Below are positions 12,501 to 24,500 of a stretch of 64,000 bases of DNA, piece after piece. The stretch is from Carettochelys insculpta (Eukaryota; Chordata; Testudines; Carettochelyidae): positions 44,324,001 to 44,388,000 of the forward strand of contig NC_134147.1 of the NCBI RefSeq assembly GCF_033958435.1. Reading direction: 5' to 3'. The notes beneath the pieces are model-generated. The model was not told the origin of the DNA, made no database searches, and saw only the letters and a list, made by a program, of their open reading frames with translations. The position numbers were made by a program, and so were the translations under genes. Positions within the stretch are counted from its first letter, which is position 1; the number at the start of each line of letters is the position of its first letter.

Positions 12501-15500
12501 CACAAGACATCGAGAAGGCAATGTTTGGGGGCAGCGCTTTGATGGGGAGGGGATGGCAATGAATGTACTATCTGGGGCTTTGTGGAAGCAGAGAGGGAGT
12601 TGTAGTTCAGTAGGGTCTCAACATTTGCGAACTTAAGGTTCACGAATTCAGTTATTTGCGAGCAGCTGCTTGCCCCGGGGTGGGGGGGGGTCCGGGGCAG
12701 AGAGCACCAGCAGCCGCTGCTTCCCCTGGGGCAGGAGTGCCAGCAGCTGCTGCTTCCCTGGGACCCCAGGCAGGAGCGCCGGCAGCTGGGCTCCAGGCGG
12801 GAGAAGCTGCAATATTCGTTAAATTCAGCATTCACGAGGGTTCTCAACACAGAACCCTCGCAGATGGTGAGACCCTGCTGTGACTGCAAAGGCCTATGTG
12901 ATCTCCCTCCTCTCCCAGCTTAGCAATCGGTATGAGTCCAGAAGAATTCATGGCACCGGAGTCCAGTGCGATGGGAAGGTGTGAGTTTTGCAGTAGCAGT
13001 GTTAAATGTTGTGCTTTGAGCTGTTCACATGCTTGATACGTTTTAAGAGGAAAACCCAGGATTCAGGGCCAGTCAGGCAACTGTCCCTAGCAGCGCTGAA
13101 TGGGTTTGATGCTCAGAATATCGCGCTGCTCGGTTTTACAGTCCAGCAAAATAATTAGATGCAGAGGCTGAAGAGACTAGAATGAGGGGAAATAAGCCAC
13201 AGGCACCAAGAAGATGAACATCGGTCATGAGGGCTTAGTCCTGGACCAAGACCAATTGATTTCTCTGTTTTGAAACAACATTGCATTTCAAAATTCTTGC
13301 ATGTTCTTGGAAAAGGCTTAAATTGAAACAAAGCTTTTCAGAATTTGCCTTTGTGGAAATTTGAAAATTTTCTTGTTTCGTTCCTAATTGGAACAAAGAC
13401 AAATAGCAAAAGCTCCAAATCCTTTGGGAAATGGGATCTCCATCCTCCCCCCGACTCAGACATGCTCCAAACAGTGTGCTGGATTATGTGGTGCTACAGG
13501 TTTTACTGCACGGCCAGTGTAAGTTACAGCTATACATTTTTAGCAAATCCCTTTCTGGTGAAAGATTTCTCAATCTAATTTAGTTCTATACGTGGTTAAG
13601 TTAGCTCAGATTGATTTGCATGTGAACTTTGGTTTGCAGCTAGCAGTAATCAGGCTATTATTGTTTTTGTTCCATATGTAAGAATGTAGAATACGTTGTT
13701 TTTCATTGGATTCTTGTTTGGGCTCAATTATCCTTTTCTCGTTTCCTTTGTGTTCTTCACTCCCACTCCCTAGTCTGTAAATGCCATTTTCCATATCCTG
13801 CTGTACTAGTTGACAACTCTCTGGGCCCATAGTCAAGGCAGTGAAGTTAGCATCATGTGGAATTAACATTAATTCTGCCTTTAAGGTTGATTGTCAGAAT
13901 ATGCTCCCAAGAAAACCACTCTCCTCCCGCCTCGTGTCACTACTCCACCTCCAGCTGTCATCGCAGCAGCATGACAAGCTTCCATCACCAAAACTAAACT
14001 CTGCTCTCACTTACATGGGGGTAAATTTTGTAATAAATCTATTCTCTGCGGTAGAGTGACTCTAGAGTTACATTCTGATGTAACGAGAAGGAGCCTTTTC
14101 CTTGGTAACATTAAAAGAGAAAGATCTAAGTTGCCTTCTTCTCTTTGACAGTTTAGTGAACACCCATCACTTTAATAAAGTGGGACTTTTGTGTTTATTT
14201 TATTTAGTCCAAATTCAGTAAACTCTTTATTTTCTAGACTAGCGTTTCTTAAACTTGTGTTGAACAGAACACTGTTTTTCTATGAACAACCTCAGGTGTG
14301 CCATGAGCATTTGGAAAAAATACACTGATGGTCTATATTTTCCCTTATTAAAACCAAATACCATGTTACTTCTTCATTGCTATGATGCCTGATTAAATTA
14401 CTTCATTTTGCTTTTGCTGTACATGTCGCTGTTATTTTTTTTTGTTTTGTTTTGGCGTGGTGGGTCTGACAACAGTTTTTTGAAGACAACTTTCATAGGT
14501 GTTCTGCATACAAATGTTATTGTTTGGTGTTCTGTGGTCTCAAAAAAGTTTAAGAAACTTTGTTGTAGACTAACAAGAAGACCTGTGGCACCTTATAGAC
14601 TAACAGATATTTTGGAGCACAAGCTTTCATGGGCAAAGACCCGCTTCATCTGACGCATCTGACGAAGCGGGCCTTTGCCCACAAAAGCTTATGTTCCAAA
14701 ATATCTGTTAGTCTATAAGGTGCCACAGGACTTCTTGTTGTTCTCGAAGATACAGACTAACATGGCTACCTTTCTGATATTGTTCTAGGCTATGACTATA
14801 AATACAGATCCACTACCTGTCATGAGGCAGGGATTTCTTAGTGGACTGTGAAAGATTCTTCATGCATTACAGTCCAAGTGTGTGCGTTGAGTTGAAATCT
14901 GGGTTGGATGGATGGATCAGGGAGTTAGGAATGTAGAATAGCATCTTCCATCTTTGTGTTTAGATCCCGTCTGAGATGGGAGTTGGCCACTGTCTGTTTT
15001 TTAATTGTGTAAAATGCCAAGTTTCCCCTATCATTCTGGTATCCACATCATGGAAAGCTCCATCGAAACCTCATTCCCCATGAGCAGCTTCAGAGAGGCC
15101 AAGGACTAAACTGGCATGGAGACTGACGTGCTCTCTCCCTCCCACCAGTGGCCCCATGAAATCAAGTGTGGGGCACGTTAGTAATGTTGGAAAGCTTGTT
15201 TTACTGCTCTCGCCATTGTATCTGTGTATAGGCCAGAGAGAGGATGGTTGTTTCCCATGTGGTCCCATAAGCAACTTTCATGAACTTCAGTGAACAGGCT
15301 CTGAAATAATTAGATGGTTTTTGAAAGGAAGGAAGTGAGAAAGGGCTTCTGTGTTTTGAAGTTCACTCAGAGGGTCTGTTCTCCTTTCCTTGTACTGTAT
15401 AATTGTTACTGGTATCATCAGCATTACGGTCACCACTGAGAGTGTTTCTAACAACAGGGGTGATGGATCCCTACTCTTAGGAGTCCCAGCTCTCAGTGAT

Positions 15501-18500
15501 TTTTTTAATGGGACTTGTGTGAGTATGGCTAGCAAGATCAGGCCTGTATAGTGAATCCAAGCACATAAAGCCATTCTGAATGGGTGAATTCCCTGTAGCT
15601 CTCACTAACAACTTCAGTTCCCGGGTGTCAGGTCACAAGGTGTTTAACTGCCTGGAGAGAGCTCAGTTAAATTTTCCCCAGCTTTATGGAAGTGTGCAAT
15701 AATTAACTTCCCAACTATAGCTTTAGCATCTGCTTCACTGGGGCAGAGCAGTTACAGAAACTTTATAGACTCACTGCCAAAGAGCAAGTCTTAAGTACTA
15801 AAACACCTGGTTTAGGTATTCAAATTTCATGTGATAATAAGTTAGTTTAAAAGCATTTTTTAAATAAAACTTGGGTGGGAATTTCAATATGGTTAGCTAA
15901 GCAGCTGCTCTCCCCTCCACCCCACCGCCCAACCTTCATGAACTTGAAGCTGGACTGGAATTGCTTTCATTGTCACGTGTCTTTTTTAATTGTGTAAAAT
16001 GCTTTCTAGGCCCAAGGGCAAGTTGATGTAGAAATGGACAGGATTAGAGCTATTAGTGAAAAATGATCTCTCTCTTAATTTCTTATGTGGAGCATAATGA
16101 TAATTTCTACTTCAAAAACAATCCTAGTTCTACTCCTGCCTTCCTTACTAATGCAATCAGTCAAAGAACTCCCATAGAGTCTCCTTTTGCCTTTGGGTCC
16201 AGTCCAGAGCTCAATAAGCTCAATGCAAAGAGTCTCACTGGTTGCATTTCAATGAACTTTGGATCTTACTTTGGCCAAACTGAGTGCAAAGTGAATGTAT
16301 GATGCTATCAGATCAAGCAAGAGGGAGGTAGAATTTTACCTGCAATTAAAACCCTTGTAAATGACTATACCAGGGCCATGTCATTTGCTCGTGAGAATGA
16401 AGTTTACAGGACTGAGTCGCGGTATCCTTCTGTGTGCTTTGTTTCTTCCTTGCAATTGCAAGTGCAAATTAACGGTGTTTAGATTCATCAAGTCCAGGAT
16501 GGTTGCTAAAGGAAATAAAATAAGCATTCAAAACAGACATGGCTTTAAAGAGCCAATATTAGGAAATTGTTGGAATATGTCTTTGACCACATTTAAATGA
16601 GTATCAGCTGTCAAAGCTGTATGGGGGATAGCTTCCTTCGTTTCTGAATTATTAATCTTGTTGTTGCTGGTCTTTAAATGCTGGGCACTTGAAAACCCTT
16701 CTCATTGTTGGCACTCAGATTTTATTGTGAATAAACCAATATCTTGTTACTTAAACCCATCTAATTGCTGTCATGTCGTGTAAGTAGGTGTTTTCCAATC
16801 ATCTGCAAGAATTGCAAGACTGCCAAACAAGTACTTTGCTTCCTGTTATCTGTTGAGATATGAACATGGCAGACTGCACATCACAACCTTATTATAGCTC
16901 AAAATAGAAGCGGTTTTCATTGCTTTCTGCTATCGTGGTAAGCTTGCCAGCTGTGTTCCTTGTAAGCTGTGCACTTGCTCAGTCACACAGGAGAGATTCG
17001 GAGGGCACCCGGCTGATTAGCACAATGCCCAGAGCTAAGTTTTTGTTGTTACTGTCAAAAAACTTAAAAACTTACATAAAAATTTATTCAGCACATGGAT
17101 GGAAAAAATCCACACCCAGGTGGAAAAGGTTTGAGGGAACGCTACTTGCCAGTGACAAATTAAACTTAACTTGTTGTTCCAGGTTACTAATAGAGAGATG
17201 AGGTACGTGAAGTAATATCCGTTATTAGACTCACACTGCAAAATCATGGTGTTCAGGGTAATGTCTTGAGTTTTTCCCTTCTGCTTAATTAGACAGTGGT
17301 TAGGGATGTGAAAGGGTTTAGTGGAAGGCATGAAGCCTACAGGTGCACTTGTTGGTGAATCTGGTGGTGGCCATGGCATGCTGGAGCAGCCCCAGCCATG
17401 GAAAGGCCAGTGGACTGTGGAAGTGGGACCCTGTCCCCAGGCTGCAGCTGGCCAGGCAAGTAGGTCCTGAGTTAAAACAGTTAACTGGCTAGCACCCTCA
17501 CTGTAGTAGGCAGAGCTATTTAAGAGTGTTTCTATCCTTTGGTGGCCTTTAAGAGCGTTCAGTCCCTATAGCATTCTCTGTCTCCATGCCTGGTTACTGA
17601 GGGGTGTTTTCTGCACGGCTGAGTGTTTCATTGTTTACAAATGCAAAGGCGCTGTATCTGGCTGGGTTCTTGGTATACTAGAAAGATGGGTGAAAGTGAC
17701 AACTTGTTATTGCCAAAGTCCAAGAGTGCTTTTAAATCTCGCCACAGTCTGTAGGCCAGGTCTACACTGCAGACTTAGCTCAGTGTAACCGTGCTGCTCA
17801 GAGGTAACTACACTGACCTAACCCCCCGATGCGGACAGCACTGTGCTGATAGGAAGGCTTCTCCCATCCACATAGCTGTGCTGACAGAAGACCCCTCTCC
17901 TGCTTGCACAGTGGTGTCTTCCATAATGTGCCGTGGCGGTGCAGCTGCAGTGCGGTTGGTGAAGACAAGCTCTCAGGAACTAGATTGGAGCAGCCAGTGA
18001 ATAAACACGACTGCCGCCTTAGCAGGCCTGCTCTACGTACGTCTGAGTTGCTCTGCTGTGTAACAAATATTTTGATTTTTAAAAATGATTTGAAGATCCT
18101 GCCTTGGGGTGGGGGCAGTGGGAAGGTGCCTGTTAGTATATGAATAATATGTCCAGTCTCTGAAAGAGATGAGAGAAAACCTTTTCCCCAGAGGTGAGGG
18201 TGTGTTTGCTTTGTGCATTTGGCTGCTCTTGGTGTATGTTAACGTTCTGTGTTTCCAGGTTGGATGCTTTTGCTCCGATTCTGTAGAGAGCTCTGCAGGG
18301 GCAGGATACCTGCCTGGGCACAGCGATTATGGCAGGGCAGGGCCCCAGGGCAGGTGTCAGCAGGGTCGACAGCGAGGTGTGGGGGGACCCCGCTCCAAGC
18401 CCTAGAAGGGGTTGAGCCTTGGGTGGAAGGGGTGGGATGGGGGGAGTCAGCCCTTGGTGCCGTCTGGAGTGTTCTGCTGGGCCCTCCGTCAGCTGTTCCC

Positions 18501-21500
18501 CCCCCAACCTCCTCTGCCCTCAGAGCCACGCAGAGTGGCCTTTCCACAGCATTTCGAAGGGGTTCAGGGCTCTGGCCACACTGCTGCCACCGTAGGAATG
18601 GCAGCAGCTGGGAATTCTGGGCCCCTGTGCATTTGCCCCCTTTGTCCTCTTCCTCCCTCCCCCAGGTCCTGTCAGCCAGCCTGTCTGTGGGGCTGTCCAT
18701 CTTTGCTACTGGTGGCTGCATCAGGGCCTTGCTCAGAATGCTCATTTTGCTTTGGTGGATTTTTCACGTGACAGGAGATATAACAACATTTTACAACAGG
18801 AAAATCATGATTAGAACCATGAGCATTATGCAGAGGTCTCAGGGGAAGTGTCATACCACATGCCACTTTGCACTAATGCTGTTAATTGACCTCATTTTAC
18901 TCGGCTGGTGTCCCGTTAATGAGGATTTTCATTATCTTCCTTGCTTCTTGTGCTATGGGGTTAAAGACACTGGTGGTGTCAATTACCGATTCCAGGTATG
19001 GATCGGGACCTAGGCTTGCACTGCCAGGGTTAGTGTTCTTTACCTCTTAAGTACTTAAGTGCTTCCCATTCTTGGAGTGCCTCAGTTTCTTTAATGTATT
19101 TCTTCTCACAACAGCCCTGGGAGTTACGGATAATAGCGTTTCCCTATCATACAGATGGGGTGTGGCAGTGCAGTGATTAAGGCTATGTCTACGCTACCTC
19201 AGAAGATGGACCCACTCAGGGTTGATCTTACGGAGTTCGATTTCACGTCCGTTATGGTTGTGTGAAATCAACCTCTCAGGGATCACAGTCGATCCCTGTA
19301 CTTCTTGCGAGACACAAGGAGTAAGGGAGGTCAATTGGAGAAACTCTCCTGTCAGCCTTCCGTAGTATAGACAGCCAAGTTAGGCAAGGGTAGATCCATT
19401 GATTATTTAGCTATGTGCCTTAGAAAAAGAAAGGCAGCCAGTACCAAACTTTTGTTCCCTTAAGTACAAGTCATTGCTATCTCTATCTGATATAAGATAC
19501 TTTTTTTTTTTCCCCTTGGAACTAAGGACTTTCCAGATACCTTAATCCAGAAATACTGCTGACCCACAAGGTCCAGGTAGCCTGTAAAAATACAGGAAAT
19601 CATTTTGGGAGCCAGCCTGTGCATTCAGCCTAGGTTACCCCTGGCAGCACTATCTTCTTGGGTAGGTAGGTTCAACCAGTACTGAACTTGTCTGTCTGTT
19701 TTGTGCCCTGGCAGGGGAAAAGAATTCACTGCCCATTAGTCAACTGAGGGGTAATGTGCATACGTGCGGGAATGTTTCCCATTAATGAAGACATCCACAG
19801 TGTCTTCAGAACTGGTACCGAGCTGGGTCGCTGTCTTGCTGCACTCCCTCTTGTGTGCTGAAATAGCCTCTCTTCTGCCCCCTACTCTGGGAATGTTTCC
19901 ATCTCAACTCAGAGCAAGTAGGAACAGCTGCTGTAATGACAGGTTTAAGGTTTCTGGTGTAGCTATATTACCCAGGAGATTGACCCGGTGAGGGTCGATC
20001 TTTCGGGGTTCAATTTCTCACACCTAGGCTACGTCTACACGTGCAGCCAACATCGAAATAGCTTATTTCGATGTTGCGACATCGAAATAGTCTATTTCGA
20101 TGAATAACGTCTACACATCCTCCAGAGCCGGCAACGTCAATGTTCAACTTCGACGTTGCTCAGCCCAACATCGAAATAGGCGCAGCGAGGGAACGTCTAC
20201 ACGTCAAAGCAGCACACATCGAAATAGGGATGCCAGGCACAGCTGTAGACAGGGTCACAGGGCGGACTCAACAGCAAGCCGCTCCCTTAAAGGGCCCCTC
20301 CCAGACACAGTTGCACTAAACAACACAAGATCCACAGAGCCGACAACTGGTTGCAGACCCTGTGCCTGCAGCATAGATCCCCAGCTGCCGCAGCAGCAGC
20401 CAGAAGCCCTGGGCTAAGGGCTGCTGCCCACGGTGACCATAGAGCCCCGCAGGGGCTGGAGAGAGAGCATCTCTCAACCCCCCAGCTGATGGCCGCCATG
20501 GAGGACCCAGCAATTTCGACGTTGCGGGACGCGGATCGTCTACACGGTCCCTACTTCAACGTTCAACGTCGAAGTAGGGCGCTATTCCTATCTCCTCATG
20601 AGGTTAGCGACTTCGACGTCTCGCCGCCTAACGTCGAAGTTAACTTCGAAATAGCGCCCGACGCGTGTAGACGCGACGGACGCTATTTCGAAGTTGGTGC
20701 CGCTACTTCGAAGTAGCGTGCACGTGTAGACGCAGCTCTAGTGGGGATGCACAAAATCCAACTATCAGGGTACAACAGTTGACCTCTGTATTCATTATCA
20801 CAAGGAGTAAGGGAGATGACCACCAGATAAGTCAATCATTGATACGTCAATTCCAGCTACATAATTGCTGTAGCTGGAATTTGTTTCTGCGATCAACTTT
20901 AAGGTCTAGCGTTGACCTGGCCCGGCTGAAGGCTAGAAAAGAAAACAGAGTTACCAATAGGTATAGCTGGCCTGCTTCTGTGCTGCTTTACACTGGTGTA
21001 AATTAAGGGTAGGCCACTGCTGCCTATGAAATTATGTGAGCCTGAGATGCAGAATTGTGCCCTGTTAAACAGCATTGCTTAGTGCAAAAGAACTAGAGCA
21101 ATTCTGTTATATGGTTATGTTAGGGTTGGGGTTTTTCCAAGCTTCTTATGCAAATAGCTATTCTGCATGGATTGTTAGCTGTTATAAGGTGGTCTACACC
21201 ACACATGCAGCAGTCAGGTCGGAGCTCATATGAGTTACTTATTGTTTTCTGTACAATATCATTTAATTTAAAAAAAATTGTGTATTCATATGTCGGACGT
21301 GAACAAACATTTCTCAGATGAGCAGTTACTGGAGCATTCACTCAGCTGGCTGCTGCAATTCATTAACATTTTAAAATCAGGGCTTTGGAAATTATTACTA
21401 GCACTTCCGAAAAGGAAAGTGCACATGTAAAATAGCTGAGAAATTCCCTATCACTGAAATCTTGTTTGCACATGGAGTGTTCTGCTTCCTGTACCCTTGT

Positions 21501-24500
21501 CAGTATGTCAGATAAGGAAATTGGGTATTTTTCACTAGCCTGATGAAATTAAAGGAAAGCTACAAAGACAGCAAGGTCTGCAGGGCCGAGAGATGAACAG
21601 TGCTGATTTGGCTTTGTTTCTTACTGGTGCTGAACTATTTTTCTTGGATGAATCACATTCAATTAGCTACTTCCTGTGATGAGCTGATTAAAACTTAAGT
21701 GGCATCAAATACCAGTGATTTTTCCTCTTACACTTAAATAATGCTATAATTACACACCACTCAGATGGTGCATCTTAATTGTACATGTTCCATATGTACT
21801 CTTTGCCCAAGCACCCTCCTGGCTCTGTCATCTTCATATCAGCAGGTAGCATACTTTCCAGGCACCTTTTAATGTTTTTTTTTCCTATGTGAATATTGAG
21901 CAATATATGCAAAACTTCCTGTGCTCTATTCGTCAGTCAAAGGCAGCTGTGTTATTAGATGACCTTTACAGTTTTGGTGGCACAGAATAATAAGAGGAAA
22001 AAATATCTGAAGTACAGCCATGCTATTGTTTGAGGCAGAAATCGGTCATATAGAGTTGATTCATGTCCTTATTTCGTCCTTCCATTGTGACTGAGAAAGC
22101 CCTTAATCTGTTATGTGGGTTGTTAGCAACATTGGATACACATGGAATCTAGACACAGCTTCAGACAGAATAGTTGCAATTCCTGGCTGCAAATACAAGT
22201 TGAACCTCTCTTGTCCGGCACCTTTGGGACCTGACTGGTGCTACACGTGAGAATTTGCTGGACCATGGGAGGTCAGTAATGTTTAGCAGCATTACCAACA
22301 CTTCCATTGCTCACTGGGCTCTTACAAAACATTTATGGGTAAATTAGAGCAAATTCACAGCTCAGAACACTGAGGACTAGGCATGGTGGCTGTAAACAAA
22401 TTTTATGGGGCCCTGTGAAACTTGGTCACATCCACAGTAAATGGTTATCCAGCTAATTAAAATCATCCCGGATTATGGATGCTGCCAGATGAGGGAGCTC
22501 TAGATTAGAGAGGCTCAACCAGTATAACAAAATTAGCTGATTTTTTTTTTAAAGTTATAAATTCTTCATATGTACGGCATTATGCTGGTCTCGGTCTAGT
22601 AACATATGTAAACACATGTTTAACTTTAAACATCATTGAATTCAGTAGGACTACTCATGTCTTTCAAGTTAAGAACATTCTTAAGCATTTTGCTGAACTC
22701 TGGCTTTCCTGGCAATCCTTGGCTACGTCTACACGTGAAGCCTACATCGAAGTAGCCTATTTCGATGAATAACGTCTACACGTCCTCCAGGGCTGGCAAC
22801 GTCGATGTTCAACATCGACGTTGCGCAGCACCACATCGAAATAGGCGCTGCGAGGGAACGTCTACACGCCACAGTAGCACACATCGAAATAAGGGTGCCA
22901 GGCACAGCTGCAGACAGGGTCACAGGGTGGACTCAACAGCCAGCCGCTCCCTTAAAGGGCCCCTCCCAGACACACTTGCACTAAACAGCACAAGATACAC
23001 AGAGCCAACAACGAGTTGCAGACCCTGTGCATGCAGCATGAATCCCCCGCTGCATCAGCAGCAGCCAGAAGCCCTGGGCTAAAGGCTGCTGCCCACGGTG
23101 ACCATAGAGCCCCGCACAGGCTGGAGAGAGAGCGTCTCTCAACCCCCCAGCTGATGGCTGCCATGGAGGACCCCACAATTTCGACGTTGCGGGACGCGGA
23201 TTGTCTACACGGTCCCTACTTCGACGTTGAACGTCGAAGTAGGGCGCTATTCCGATCCCCTCATGAGGTTAGCGACTTCGACATCTCGCCGCCTAACGTC
23301 GAAGTTAACTTCAAAATAGCGCCCGACGCGTGTAGCCGCGACGGGTGCTATTTCGAAGTTAGTGCCGCTACTTCGAAGTAGCGTGCACGTGTAGACACAG
23401 CCCTTGTGTTTTGCAGAGCTAACCAGAACAAACCTGAAAGATTGTTAGGGACAGACTACTAGCTGTTGTATGAACTGACAAGTATTCCTAACATGAAAAC
23501 CAAGTGACTTTGAATGCATTGAGTTGGGAATCCATGCCATCTCTCAATCTCGCTGAATCTTTTTTTTTTTTTTTAACCGTAGGGCATGAAAATATTCACA
23601 AAAAGAACAAGAGGAAAAACCAGAGAAGACACTGGCAAGAAGGTAGCTTGTTATCTGACATGGAGGTATTAAGACGCAGCATCGAAGGAAATCAGTTTTC
23701 TGACGCTAACAACAGGACCGAGAACACAAGAGGAGACAAGCCCCACCGAAGAACAAAGCGATTCCTCTCCTACCCTCGGTTTGTGGAAGTGATGGTGGTG
23801 GCAGACAACAGAATGGTTGCCTACCACGGAGCTAATCTGCAACACTACGTCTTAACATTGATGTCAATAGTAGGTATCAAAATGGAGGAAAAATTTCCCC
23901 CTCGCCTTTTACTTGTCCATCTCAGAATGGTTTTGTGCTCACAGCGTGTGGACAGCAAGCACTGTGCTACAGTTAGGAGTGAGTTAGGATGGGAAGTGGT
24001 TCAGGCTGATAAAACTTCACGCTTGGCTACTCCCAGAGGAGGGAGAATGTTGTAACTCACAAGAGACTCTTGCAGTCCTGTTGGATGGGTTCATCTGTCC
24101 CTGACTCCACCACACAAACAAACTGTTCCTGTGCCTCGCTCCTGCAGTTGCCTGTGGCTTCAGTGGAAGGGTCGCCACATGCAAGTCTTAGGGTCGATGG
24201 GATGTAGTTTCCTTCACACTCGGGCCCGTGTGAAGCACTGACTGCATGGCGATCTTGATGTACGGGCTTCCCACTTACACCACCCCCATTTTGACAAGCT
24301 GGGATTTGGAGGTTGACTTGTTACCCAATTTTCTTTGCTGCTTGAAGGACGAGGGAAATACTGTATATACTTGATCATTAGCCTGTTTCTTTCCCAGCTG
24401 ACCCCCAGCCCGCTCCCAAGTTGAATAGTCAAAGACGGCACATTGCTCTGATTCATTCATAAGCTGACCCTATATTTCACTGCTTGGCAAACTTTGTGTC

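Noticed and set aside
18249..19013. 254-codon + strand frame in intron 3
   Set aside because: Most of it covers a GC-rich interspersed repeat that recurs at 31220-31512 with the frame broken.
20351..20716. 121-codon frame as a host gene
   Set aside because: Occurs in three MITE copies and extends into the terminal repeats; best explained as repeat sequence.
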